From Cliona cf. orientalis (taxonomy: Eukaryota; Porifera; Demospongiae; Clionaida; Clionaidae), in contig OZ005707.1 of NCBI GenBank assembly GCA_963930775.1, positions 310,001 through 374,000 on the forward strand: a DNA stretch of 64,000 nt. The letters run 5' to 3'. Made by a program: the position numbers and the translations under genes. Each line of letters begins with the position of its first letter. The stretch's first letter is position 1. Below the pieces are notes generated by a model, which saw only the letters and a program-made list of their open reading frames with translations, had not been told where the DNA came from and did no database searches. Of the stretch, positions 26,429 through 39,099 are shown one piece after another.

Positions 26429-29400
26429 ATGATGGAAGTGAAGCAGAGGACATCCATCGATACATTCATCTTTATTTCCATAATTGGCGTGGTTACTTTA
26501 TATGGTGAGTGGAGGAAGATTGAGTAGTACTGAAGGGTTGATTTTGAGGTGAATTTTTGAGGTGAATTTTTATACTGAGGGGACATGGTAGTGAATAACA
26601 AGCATTGATGGGGTAGCTCATCCAGGGTGTGGAGGAATTATTAGCTATCAGATAATCTGTTTTATAGGGTAAAATGGGGATTTTATAGCATAAAATCATT
26701 ATGATTTCACAAATTATGATAATCCTCAGTATAATTATAGCAATAATTAAATTTTTTGCGGTTATTATGATGAAACCTATGGTGTAATCTATGAGGTAAC
26801 TATGAGAAAATTCAGGGCCTCGATGGAGCCCTTCTGGTACTTGAAATTCAGTGAATATGTACATGTAGAGTAGCTTACAAGCAGTATGTTTCCTTCCCTG
26901 ACGAGCAGCAACGGCTGAACTTTCTAGGCTGACGTAATCCCATGGATATATAGATATAGCCCTGATGAATATGATTGAGTTCTCAAATTTCCTGCTCTAT
27001 ATTATCTTAAATAATAATTGAAGTGCATTTAGGCATAAAGCAGTTACTGTAGCTATAAGAGTGTGAAATTCAGTGCGGACTGTGATTATCTGAAAGGTCA
27101 TAGATATACAATGACATGAAATTTGATTGTCAGTGTAGCGCTATAGCTATAATAATTATTATAATATTATTACAAGTATAAAAAACAATGAAATTGAAGG
27201 ATGAAGTAGGGATGGGAGGGCCAAAAAGTACATAAACAAGATTTATAGGGATAATCATGTCCACTATACATCCCTACGCTTGCTTTTCTCGATTATCTTG
27301 TGCCTGTTGACGGTGATTCGTAGGTCATTGCTGCCAGGTTAATTTATTCCTGTACCTACTCAAAAAGCAAGCGTAGGGATGTATAGTGGACATGATTATC
27401 CTTACAAATCTTGTTTATGTACTTTTTGGCCCTCCCATCCCTACTTCATCCTTCAATTTCATTGTTTTTTATATGTGTTTCTGTTCTTTTTTATTTCTCT
27501 TTATATAATTAGTGCAATTCATCAATGCTATCTATCAATGATGTTATTATTAACTCTTCATTTTCAATGGTGTAGTGGCATAATAATAAACTATGTACGT
27601 ATCCATACCCTGGATGATGAGCCAAAGTTGCATGTGCGAGTCGTTGCCAGGCCCCTCACTAGGTCGTCGTTTATATACTGTACCGCGGCCACACTCCGCA
27701 TAGGTGAACTCTAGATCTCGGCATATAAACAGTCAGCTCAGTAACTATAGCCTTGTTCCCAGGCCCAGAGAAGCTGCTGTCAACAATAAACTTACTAGTT
27801 TTACAAAAGATTCGCTCCCTAAGTTTTCATGGCCTATAGCGATAGCATGTTCTCAGGCTAGGCTTATAGTTCTGTCAGGTCCGCGGTCGTGTGCCCCCAC
27901 GTGATCGATGTGGTGGCGTGCGGTGCCAGCGCCAATAAACTCCTGTCACATGACTTCACCATGGTAACATATTATGAGCATGCGCATTATATGACAAAAT
28001 GGCGTATAAGACACACCCAATCGTAGACAGCACTGACCAAACCCACCATTACGTATAGCTACATAATTGTCATATTATATGCATGATAATACAAAGACAC
28101 TTCACTGCACGCTACAAAATGGAATGGATTTATATGAGAACTAAGGTGAGCGGTCCAGAGAGTCTTGAGTTAGTCCTAGTAATGAAAAAGAAGTAAAGAA
28201 TGACAATTGGCTATTTTTTTACACAGCTGGTTCAGGCATACCTGATCATTTCCATGGATGTGTGGGGTCTTGATAGATAGGTATTCTGGCGTAGATCATG
28301 AATATGAAAGTTAAAAATCTTAAAATCTAAGTTGCTTTGAGTTATTAACGTTTTTGTAATGTATTACATACATGGCATATCTGGGCCATCCATACTTAAA
28401 GAGTCTACTGACTCTATGATAAAAATCCAATGATCAGCAAATACGTATACACAGCCAGTGATGCAAAATAAGATCATGGTGATGTCATACAGATGCATGC
28501 TGCATGTATGTCATGTGTGATCAGCTATAATGCACGCCATGCCATAGCGGTAATGATATCATCACGGGAAACCACAAAACCTGAATAGGTATACACTTGT
28601 CATCAGTGAGTGGCATACCATCTGATCAAATGTATAATGGCAGTGAAAACTTTCAGATCTACTGCTGAAGGCTCTCCAATGTTTTCAACCACATAGTACC
28701 AATTATTGTTAAGCCTTTTACCTAATGTAGAGCATACCAGCAGAGTATGAGTATAATTCACTCTGTGCAGCAGGGCTAGCCTCATCCCCAGGACACTCAT
28801 GCGTAGGCATAGGAAGATGATTTGGTAAATGGGTGCTCTGATGCCTATGCATGTGTACACTAATTTAAATCGATATAACATATATAAAAACACTTCAGAG
28901 CAAAATGTTACTTAGTGTGTGTTCCACTCAGAAATTTCATGGGTGCACCCATGCTTCCTACACCAGTATCATCATGATGATCAATTGTAATGTTATACAC
29001 AGAAAGTTAGAATGAGCATCCATGCATGCAGTGAAGCACAGTACACGAGGATCCTTAATAAGCTAACTGAATATCTTTTAGTGGTGTATACCACACTGAG
29101 GATGCTTGTATCTGCAGTGGCAAAGGGTCCGGCTCAGACTGTTAATTAACACATACTTTTAATGTGTTTTGTGGGCGTATAATTTGTAACTATAATTTTT
29201 GTATCAAATAACCATAATAGTACTAGGCTGGTGTCCAGGTGTGAAATGTGTAATCAGACAAAGTAGGAAATACAATATCAGTTACGTCTAGTGTGTGCAT
29301 TCTCCACCATGATAGTGATCGCTTATGTGACTATATACGATTAAATTTAGTATCAGCTAATCTAGATATTTATTAGCCAGTAATAAAAATTAGTGGATTT

Positions 29401-32400
29401 ACCGTTTCAGTGCGAGGTCAGGAACCGGTAGTGTGCAGAGCCAGTTTCAACTGTGCTGGTGGACCAGGTGATGATCTAGGAGAGGCAGAGGATGGGGCAG
29501 GCTGCTGTCTGGGCAACCCAAGTTCTCTGGCCTATAATCCACCAGGCACCGAGGACTGTTTTGCTTGTATTGGTGAGTTCTAGTAGGCCAGACCTTCTCT
29601 GAGACAGTGGGTGATAATCATTCTCGCATGAAAATTCAGTTGTTGGATTCATTAATCCCTCATTCTCTGGTCTGGAGCAGGGACCTGGTCACTCTGTGCC
29701 AGTGGGCTACCTGAAAGGTGGTACAATAGCTGGACAAAACTTGGTGTTTGATGTCAGAAATACACCAGGCACTGCAAGTGAGTTCATAATCTATAGTAAA
29801 AAAACTCTGGGACCCGAAATTCAATGTGTCTCTGAGATACAGGCCAATACAAATTTTATGGTCATTGATTTGAAATTGTTTAAATTTATTGCTGATGGTG
29901 TACACAACCAAGATGACGCTTGTGCGTGGTAGTGGTGGTGGTGGTGGTGGGGGGGGGGGGGGGGGAGGGGAGGGGGGAGACCATGGAGGCCATACCTCCC
30001 CTCATGTTTCAGAGCTGGTTTTGCACCCAAGTCAAAAGTTTCTCTCCTTCTCAATGATTATTCTGTATCACTGTTCCTTCAAGTCTGTCGTGTCTCACAA
30101 TCACGTTTGCTACTGATTAGTCGATGTAGCTAAACCATTTTGCTGCACCATGCAGTCTCCACATACACAGACCTTTTCCCTTGAGCTGATCTAGCCATGG
30201 ATTTATGGCTAGTAATATCCAAGCAGACTTCCACGTGCAGATAATGTAAATCACCATAATTATAATGGGCTCTCTAAGAGTGTTATTGCTCCATAACTGC
30301 ATGGGCTACACCAACTTCAAAATTATAGAATTTGTTGTCAATTACAGGAGAAGGTTCCCAGTTTGATTATACAGTGAATACTTTGAGAACGAGGGCTTTA
30401 GCTAATGGCCAGATTTCAAATGTGGTGCTGACCTTCCGTGTGGATTCTATTGCTCAAGAACCCAACGAGACATTCACTCTTACACTGGATCCACTTGTTG
30501 CACCAAATCCAAGAGTGGGGTTGTTTTTCCGAAACTCCATTCAAGTGACAATTAGAGACAGTGACAGTAAGGAGAATATAATACTTGTAAACGCATTCAT
30601 AGTTAGAGTTAAGATCTGGGAGTATATGAACACATGCATTAGATATTGATGGTATTCCATGTCCTCTCTTTCTTAACAGATGTTGAATTCGCCATTACTG
30701 AACCTGATTTTCGAGCCAATGAGCCTGACTCATCTAATCCTACCACATTCCAACCTGTTTTAGTGTCCAAGTCTGCACAAATTGCTTCTCGAGTTGAACT
30801 AGTGGTTGTTCCTTTAACAGTTCAGGACGCTAGAGCCACATCTCTTCCCCTTCCTCCAAATATCCCTGATGATGACCCAAGGTCTCCACCCTTTGCAGGT
30901 AGGACAATAATTAAAATTTTGAGTACGCAGATGAATGCATGATGTCATCATAAATCTTGTCCAGATTTGGCTGACTTCAACAACACTAACATCACCCTTG
31001 TCTTTGAGCCTGATGAGGATGGAGAGGTCAATGAAAAGAGTGCTCCTATTTTTGTTACTGATGATGCTATCAATGAAGCAACTGAACAAGTATTTGTTGT
31101 AGAGCTGATACTTGTGAGCAGTTTAGACTCTGCCACAGTTGATCTCTCTGTACGACCATCAACTCTGTGCAGGATCATTGATAATGATCGTAAGTTTGAA
31201 TCAGAGTGTTATTACTGTTATATATGAGACCAACCTATCATATCATTGATACCGGTCACTATATTATAGCAATCAGGATTGGATTTGAGCTGCCTGGCTA
31301 CACATACACAGAGCCTCAATTGGATGAATTCATAGATCAATTTTATGTATCACCAACTGGTCGACCTGAAAATGGACCTGTCTTTCTGATCAAAGAAGAT
31401 AATGTAACTTCAGAACAGACTTTTCTGGTTTCTTTCCAAGTCATAGATTCAGCTCCTTCTGGCACTCAGTCAGCTGCTATTGACCAAGATTATCGCTTTG
31501 CAGGGGAAGGTCGAACAAGTCAAACTGAAATTTTCCCCCCCTCCCAACAGAGGATTCCTTTTCCATTTGAGTTACGTGGAAATACTCTCCCTGAAGGAAC
31601 TGAAGCATTTCAGGCTAGTGTATCTCCTGAAGATACTCGAGACATTGGTGGCGGGATAGTAGAGCAGTTTCCAACTTCCCTCAATCCTTTAACTTTGAGA
31701 TCTGACATCTTTATTACCATTTTAGACAATGATCGTAAGTTATAAACTCATTGTAATGTTTTTCATGTTATGTTATAATATTATTATTCTTTCCTGCATG
31801 TTTAGCTATTATCATTGGATTTACCATAACAAGCTACATTGTTATTGAAGATATTGGAACTCTGCAAGTTGATGTCCGAGTTCTCAATCCTCCTAATGAT
31901 CAGCCTCTACCAGCTTCTGCAGATCTTGTCATTCAATCAGTGTCTGGATCAGCAAGTAAGTGCACAGAGCCAGTGGATCTCAAAGTATTGATGTTTTATA
32001 ATATTAATATTCATTAGCTGGAGGAAGCGACTATCAGGAGATTATTGCACTAAACCTTGATGTATTCCTGATCTTTAATGATGCAAATCGCCAACAATCA
32101 TTTGATGTGACCATCATAGATGATACAATTTTTGAGGCTGATGAGAATTTCGCATTGGAGCTGAGATTTGATCCATTTGCACTTGAACCACCACCTTCAA
32201 ATGTAATACTCTGTCCAAATACCACCGCTGTTGATATCATAGATAATGAAGGTATCAAAACTATTCCAATTAGCCTGAAAGCATAATATATAATGCTATA
32301 ACAATAGCCCTTGAAGTGGTGATAGGCTTCTTGAATACTTCCTACACTGTGAACAAGGATGATGGTTTAGTGAATATCCAAGTTGGAATCATAAATGAGG

Positions 32401-35400
32401 GAGTACTAAATACTTCAGTGGAAATCATCTTCTTTATCAGCCAAAATCAGTCAGACAGGGGTAAGTCAAACATATGCGTATAGAAATGGTGAAGAAGTGT
32501 TGTCTTACTAATAATTATTTTTAGACAGTCTGAGGACTGATACTTTGGAATTTAATCCTACCACACCCATCATTGACCTTTCTGTGGCCATCACTGATTA
32601 TCTCCCTGAGTTCTCTGGATCAGTTGTGGCTAACATTAATTTCATGGGAGAACCAACTTCTGGAGTCACTTTGGATCCAGCTAACGCCTTGATAAATATT
32701 AATGGTTTGTTTACAATATTGCAAAAAAACTGATAATTTTGGAATGACAAGATGTAATCTATAGACCTTTGCTAAATTAATTTGGGTCAAAAGTCGACTA
32801 TCTCAAGAGTTGTTACTGGTATGAAAATGAACATGTTTTTGAGCAATATTATTAATTACCATAACAAGTTTGCAATTTTTTGTGGATGCACTACTGATAT
32901 CTTGATGAAGCATTTTTCTCCTAGGTTTATATTAATTATTTGTTTCAGCCATAGAAACAAATGATTCTCTGCAGACAACTTATAAAAACTGTGTTAAACT
33001 TGCTTACATTTCTACTAGATGCATCCTAAATGTATACATGCTTTGAGAATTTGACTTGCTCTTAATTAGGGTCTATAGCCATTTGCAAAATTACATGCAG
33101 CTCTTATCATTGGATTCAATAGCACAAACTACTTTGTGCGTGAAAGTGCTCAAAATGTTACGCTTGCCATACAAGTGAGAGGAGGGGTAAACCAGTGCAA
33201 TGAAACGGAATGGATGCTCGACTATGTCATACGAAATACTTCCTCTCAATGTATGTGAGCTCTTAATGCAGAGCTTTATAGCTGTATGGTGAATCTGTCA
33301 GTGAATGTTATTGCAGCTCCAGGGACAGTCTATGTGAATAACACATCACAGTCAATATTAGTGATACCACTGATTATGGTCGATGACAACACACTTAATT
33401 TAAACAAGATTTTACAAGTTGAAATCAGCCTGCAGAACCGTGAAGATAGGAACTGTGTCCTACTGCAGCCAAATGTAGCTAATATTACAATCATGGATGA
33501 TGATGGTGAGATTATGAAGATAAAGATGACGTTATAATTATTGTGGTGATCAATTCTCTGGTTTTAGTTGTTTTCATTGATGTGGTTTCTGATATTGACA
33601 CCATTACTGAGGGAGAGGAGAGATACTTCAATCTAACTGCTGAAATACGTTCAGATGGAGGACAGCTGGGAGTAGATGTGGTAGCAGAAATCTCTATCTG
33701 TGAAGGAAGCACTGCAAAGAGTAACGTTTTATAATTATACATGAATATCCATCCTTTGACGTGTATGCAATCTCCATTGTACTTGTCAGGTGGATCAGAT
33801 TTCGTGATAAACAGTGGTCTGTCACAAGTTGTCACCTTTAGTCCGGAAGCGAGAGTTCATTCACTCTCCATTAACATTACAATTGTTGATGATGATGTTT
33901 ATGAAGGTGATGAGATTCTTTGTGTCAGTTTGTCTACCAGCACAACCAACTTGGTGGATTTTAATCCAGCTTCTTTGACAATTGAAGAAAATGATAGTAA
34001 GACTATTGTATTGTTGTATTGTATCACTATAACAATTAATTACCATGCAATAGACATCACCATCGGGTTTAACAGCACTACTTATACCGTGACAGAGAGA
34101 GATTCCAGGGTGGCGTTATGTATCAGAGTAATAAGTGGAGAATTCGATGACACTGCAACTGTCAATGTTAGGTTGAACACAGTCAGCGGAACAGCAGACT
34201 GTAAGCAAATTAATAGATAGTAATGTACATAGCTAGCTAACTTTTCTTCTTCTCCCAGCTTCGGATTATGAAGATGAGATGGTGACGTTAACATTCTCTG
34301 GTGGAAGGAGAATGCGAACAGTGAACTTAAACCTCATTGATGATAATGCACTAGAGACTGATGAAACATTCACAGCTGTACTCGAACTGGTGGATAATGA
34401 CCGTACCATACTCCAACCAAGAGAAACTGAAATCTCAATTGTTCTAGATGATGATAGTAAGCATATTGGAGTAGTTTATCATTAAGCTTAATCTATAATG
34501 ATAATTATTGTACAGGGGTTGTGATTGGCTTTACTGAAGAGAACCATACTGTTTCTGAGGGTGTGGGTATGTTCACTGATATCATTGTTGGTCTGATTGA
34601 AGGAGAACTGGGGCAGGAGGTGGTGGTAACTGTCAGCACGCAAACTGGCACAGCAAAGGGTAAGTTCATCTTATACTATCATCATAGTGTTGTTACATTT
34701 ACCAGTTTCATAACAATTAATATTATAGGTGGAGAGGACTTTGATATGATAACCGACCATGAGCTTACATTTAGTCCAGGTGTGACTTTCCTCCCTGTCC
34801 CAATAAATATTACATCTGATGGTGACTTTGAAAAAACTGAGAATTTTTCAGTTATTTTGTCTGTCCGAGATTTTTCCTTGCAACTAAATATTGGCACAGC
34901 AGTCAACTTGAAACAGAAATTGTGCCAGGACAAAACTATCTTCAGCAGTGATAGTCGGCGTAATGATGAACCAATCAGCATTGACTTGAACAGAGTGTTT
35001 GTGTCTCAGGCTGAGAGTGGTATTTCTTTCAATCTTGCTGCTAACGAGAGTGAACGTGTTGGAGTTAGCCCGGCAAGGGCAAGTGTAACCATCAATGATA
35101 GTGACAGTAAGTTTAGTTTGTCTAATCAGTATCATAATTGCTAGATAGTAACCAACATCCGGAGTCCAGAACACCATGTGGCATCCAAATTACATAAGAG
35201 AAGTGTTCAAACTTACCCCTGAAATGGGGATACCCCTTTAATTAAGATGCTTAGGTACACATTCTGCTGTAATTAATAGAATTGCATTGTTTTGCCTGCA
35301 GCTGTCAGTATTGGATTCAGTATGTCCTCATATTCTGTGAATGAGTGCGAAAGTCAAGTAAGCGTAGTTGTTGTCGTCAAAGGCTCACTTAAGAGAACAA

Positions 35401-38400
35401 TAGCTCTTCATTTAAACACAAGTGATCTAACTGCTAATGGTAAGCTAATGGTCTCATGAGCAGACATGTAAACAATATTATTGTATATTATTTTCTTTTA
35501 ATAGCTGGTGTGAACTACGGAGAAGTGACCAACTATTTACTGATTTTTGACTCTGAAACGGAGAGAGAACGCACAGTGAATATTTCGATAAATGCCACCG
35601 ATGAAACTATCCTTGAAGTGGATGAAGAGTTCATAGTGACTCTTTTTTTTCCAGAATCTGAGCAACCTATTCCACGAGTGACATTGGAACCAGATAATGC
35701 TACCATTGCCATCCATGAAATCAACGGCCAAAGTATGTAAAATTATAATTATGGTTGCTAGTTTAATAATAATACTTACTTTATGGATCAGTTGGATTCA
35801 TACCTGATACTGAGACTGATATGATAGTGACCGGACCTCCAGCAAGCATCGTGAAGGTGGTTGATGAGGATGTTGGAAGAGTGAATCTGACTGTTGGATT
35901 GGAGGGAAGTATTTGTGGCGAAATAGAAATTGAGTTTCAAATTTCTAGCAACCACTCATTTACTGCAACAAATGGTACAATGCTTAATTAGAATACAGTA
36001 GAACCTGGATCCCACCCCCCTTTGAGGCAGCTTAAATGAATTCAATATCTTGACAAAACTAGGTGTTCATGTTTTAGAGGGGTTCCACTATAATAACTTA
36101 CATTCTGAATTAATTTTGTGTGTTTTTATCACAGGTGAAGACTACACTATAGCAATGGAGCGCCGTCTGATACTAAGCACTGAATCTCCGAATGCTACAA
36201 TCACAATTGACATCGTCGATGATGGTTTCTTTGAGCTGGATGAATCTTTCCTGGTATCTCTATCTTTCAAAGACCAGATAATGATCCCCAGGGTGACTCT
36301 GGATCCAAGATTTGCTAATATAACAATTCGAGGTATATATGAAGTTGAAGGCTGTCATACGATGCATAAATTGAATATCCTCTCACAAATATTGAAATTT
36401 ATAAGCGTCCATATAATAAAGAAAAGTCACTAAGTCTTATAAAATTATCTGTATAGCTGTTTTTTTTTTTATTATTGTATGTTTAGCTTCAGATCCACTG
36501 CCAGAGATACCACCAGCAGCCCCAATGCAATCAACAGACATAGCAACGATCATCGGTGGTACTCTGGGAGCTATTGCTGTTCTCATTATCTCTGGTATCA
36601 TACTGCTGATCATTTTCCTTTTACAGTTTAACAAGCGAACAGCTCAGAGTCTGAAACTGTGAGTATAAGTATTATAACAATCAATAATATTATAGGACTA
36701 CCATGCATTCACGTAAAATTAATGGATGCACACATACAGTGGTGAAGGAACTGGTCTACAAAATATGGCGGTAAATAGTTATTAAAATGTTAGACAGTAT
36801 TGGTACCATTATTATTGTATATTTTCTTCAAGGGTTTTTCTGTTCAGAGCTCCTATAAGCTCACACTACCACCGCACCTTACCGTCCATGCCACCAACAT
36901 CAAAATGACTGAGACTATCGGACAAGGCAAGCTTTAATAATTTTTGCACAAAAAAGTTATTATTAATCAATGGACATTTTAGGGGAATTTGGTGTGGTTT
37001 ACAAAGGACATCTTTTGGAGGATGGAGGAAATATAGTTACCGCAACTGTGGCAATTAAAACCCTAAAAGGTTAACTGAGCTTAACTGCTGGTTCATTAGT
37101 AGTATAACTGTTTCTTCAATCAATGCTTCTTGGTTTGTTATTCAGGATTCTATGATAGTGCTACTATCAGGGATATGCTGAAGGAATGCTCCAAAATGAG
37201 CAAGTTTGATCACCCAAACGTTCTCACTCTGAACGGTGTTTGTTTGGATGGAGGGCCAGCCCCTTTCATTATCATGCCTTTCATGACAAATGGCAGTCTC
37301 CTGGCTTATCTGACAAAGAATAGAGCAACACTGGTCATTGAGTCCGGTAACAGTCAGGACGACAATGAAGTACGTAATGACTACTAAGAGTTTTGAGCAG
37401 AGCATGCATGATTAAAAATGCACTAAATCACCTCATGTAGGAGAATGTTCGTAAGCGGCTGATGGACATGTGTCTTCAGGTGGCCAGAGGAATGGAGTAC
37501 CTTGCCAAGATGAAGGTGGTGCACAGGGACTTGGCAGCAAGAAACTGCATGTAAGTTTTGACACAATCATGTAAAATTTGATGGTATACTATCGTAAGCA
37601 TGATACTTAAACTTAAACATCCTATCTATATAATAATTATGCCACCATAATGTACTCAGGATTGACATGAACTATGTTATTAAAGTTGCTGATTTTGGAC
37701 TTGCCGAAAGTGTTGGGACGAATGATTACTTTCGTCAAGACAAATTTGTGGCTGTCAAACTTCCACTGAAGTGGCTGGCCCCTGAAAGTTTAGAGGACTA
37801 CATCTTTTCTGAGAAAACTGACGTGGTATGTCTACTAATTTTGTTACTAATAAAATTAATGCATTCATTTATCTCTACACACTAGTGGGCATATGGTGTG
37901 ACAAGTTGGGAGATCTTTACAGCAGGGAAGGTACCCTATACAACTGTCAACCTCAATGATCTTCCTAACAAGCTTCACAACGGATATCGTCTGGAAAAGC
38001 CCTTCAATGAGGCCTGTGACAGTGAAATGTGAGCAATAACTATCAAGTTAATGCAAGTCACCATTTGTAGATCCTCCCTTCATAGCTGGGGCCTTGGGAT
38101 CATGTTCTTGGTGTTACAGCAAGCAGCTGAACTGCATAATTATCGTGTCAGAGCATCCTATTCCATATCAGTAGACTAAGTGATAGCATTATTAACATGA
38201 TTCAAAGCTATTTTTAAATATTCTGACAGGTACATGCTCATGCAGCATTGCTGGGAGCTGGACCCTAAGAGCCGACCAAGCTTCTCTGATCTGGTCAGCT
38301 CCCTCTCACAGTCTCTGGAAGCCATGGCTGGTTACATGGATGTCGGTGCCTTTGGACAATTGCAAGTCTGTGAATCAGCATTGGAGATTGAACCTGGAGA

Positions 38401-38485
38401 AATTGAGGAGCAAAGGGTACCAGCTGAGAAAGAGAGTGAAGAAGATGAAGTTGTGGATGTGAAATCTGAAGAAACGCGTATGTAA
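26429..38485 (+). CDS. Calx-beta receptor tyrosine kinase, copy A
   Basis: Single-pass receptor of 1,938 residues in 32 exons. Order: signal peptide ([17 protein letters not shown]), a six-cysteine module (26-79, ending CFACIG), 11 Calx-beta-like domains (to ~1511), a short Pro/Thr stalk, a transmembrane helix (~1534-1557, [20 protein letters not shown]), a juxtamembrane segment and a tyrosine kinase (~1602-1925). Catalytic residues are present: glycine loop GQGEFG (1609-1614), VAIK lysine 1636, HRDLAARN Asp 1744, DFG Asp 1762, [10 protein letters not shown]. The LAARN form and FDHPNVL...GVC...IIMPFM hinge fit receptor kinases near the Met/Axl group. A short acidic tail follows. The ectodomain would bind an extracellular ligand, possibly with Ca2+; the ligand is unknown. 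Nearest relatives are copies B and C downstream. All junction phases agree. Confidence 0.9.
27177..27474. mobile_element. Palindromic MITE family M1, copy 1 (~298 bp)
   Basis: Arms of about 110 bp are near-perfect inverted copies, starting TATAAAAAACAATG and including GCAAGCGTAGGGATGTATAG near the centre. A second member is at 57016-57392. It lies in intron 1 of receptor A, in a ~1.27-kb segment (about 27150-28420) that copy B lacks. No coding capacity. Confidence 0.8.
27905..28430. repeat. Dispersed repeat R2, copy 1 (~0.5 kb)
   Basis: Matches 56035-56525 as an inverted copy. Shared landmarks (given in the 56-kb orientation): TCATAGAGTC...GTAGACTCT, GATGGCCC...ATATGCCAT, AATGGTGGGT, GTGTGTCT...ATACGCCATTTT, and GCCATGGTGAAGTCATGTGA. 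It includes an E-box-like CACATGAC and an X-box-like ACCATGGTAAC. No open frame or terminal inverted repeats found. Confidence 0.7.
29935..29974. repeat. (GGT)n and G run in intron 3 of receptor A
   Basis: A short GTGGTG repeat runs into 17 G at 29949-29965 and further G-rich bases. The matching intron of copy B (around 43545) has only a remnant (GGTGGTAGTAG). Confidence 0.85.
35995..36094. mobile_element. Short TIR element in intron 22 of receptor A
   Basis: Begins CAGTAGAACCTGGATCC and ends GAGGGGTTCCACTA, giving ~10-bp inverted ends of the kind seen in small pogo/Tc1-like MITEs. Remnants lie at the same place in copies B (49863-49955) and C (about 62012-62105), so it entered before the duplication. 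Confidence 0.5.
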
Positions 38486-38931
38486 GGGAAATCGTTAGCA
38501 GCTGAATAAAGACCTATACCTGTGACACCAGTAGCTACACGTATATCAAAATATTATTATTATTACTCTCTATAATAATTTCATGCATAAAAATGAATAC
38601 AAATGTACGTACGTGTTTATGTTTGGTCTGCGATTTCTGTCATTTGCGCGTCTGCGAATAGTACGGTAAAGGGTCGGCACATCCTGTGTGTATGCAAATG
38701 GTAATGGTCGCCCCAACAGGATAAGGTCACTCATTTGTTATTATTGCACGATTTGTGGCTCGTGAATATCGAATAGTGTGGCGCCTTTACGTATACAGGA
38801 AGAGGAAAGTGCGCTACATATAGCAGGCATGGATGTATCACCAGACTATGGTTGACTCCCTGACGCGGTGACATCTGTTGCCTAATTGAACTTGAATTTT
38901 TCCTTTTGTCACAAGCTGTGAGGGCCAGTAG
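38486..38931. other. Spacer between receptor A and the next leader exon
   Basis: A polyadenylation signal AATAAA lies at 38505-38510, only 20 bp after the stop of A; copy B has AATAAG at that place. The rest, nearly identical to 52404-52842, should include the promoter for the leader exon at 38974. It contains an ACAGGAAGAGG (ETS-like) motif near 38798 and no coding exon. Confidence 0.6.
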
Positions 38932-38973
38932 CTATCGCTGAACTCAGGCCGGCAGTCCCCAGTGCTAAGCAAC
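38932..38973 (+). promoter_or_regulatory. Conserved 5' leader before the first alternative exon of receptor B
   Basis: CGCTGAACTCAGGCCGGCAG followed by TCCCCAGTGCTAAGCAAC leads into the ATG at 38974. It matches the block before the other leader exons, in the version with GGCC rather than GGTC. Confidence 0.5.
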
Positions 38974-39040
38974 ATGATGGAAATGAAGCAGATAGATATA
39001 TTCATCTTTATTTTCATCATTGGCGTGGTTACTTTATGCG
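38974..39040 (+). CDS. Alternative first exon of receptor B (leader type 1)
   Basis: Codes for a signal peptide ([20 protein letters not shown], then LCG) and ends in a phase-1 donor, G|GTAAGC, which joins in frame to the six-Cys exon at 43031. It closely matches the single leader exon of copy C (52885-52954). A second leader of the other type follows at 40743, so receptor B has two possible first exons, 1.8 kb apart. Use of both is inference. Confidence 0.6.
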
Positions 39041-39099
39041 GTAAGCATAATAGTACTAGTATTATACTGTCATGCTACCGATAAAAAATTTAATGAAGA

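Larger units (their letters stand above)
26429..38485 (+). other. Exon map of receptor A
   Basis: Exons: 26429-26504, 29411-29572, 29640-29777, 30348-30566, 30680-30898, 30965-31189, 31270-31734, 31806-31955, 32018-32251, 32308-32460, 32525-32704, 33101-33250, 33317-33505, 33568-33720, 33790-33996, 34054-34200, 34259-34456, 34516-34659, 34729-35106, 35302-35439, 35505-35732, 35792-35974, 36135-36332, 36487-36658, 36740-36770, 36833-36926, 36983-37069, 37146-37369, 37441-37550, 37660-37825, 37886-38028, 38230-38485. Exon 2 is the six-Cys module; exons 3-23 are Calx-beta halves, except exon 7 which holds a whole domain; exon 24 is stalk plus membrane helix; exons 26-32 are kinase. Introns 1-23 are phase 1. 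Intron 26 starts with GC. The 2.9-kb intron 1 contains a MITE and dispersed repeat R2. Confidence 0.85.

Noticed and set aside
27379-27714. 111-codon open frame near MITE M1
   Set aside because: It starts inside the palindromic arm and contains only low-complexity hydrophobic sequence.
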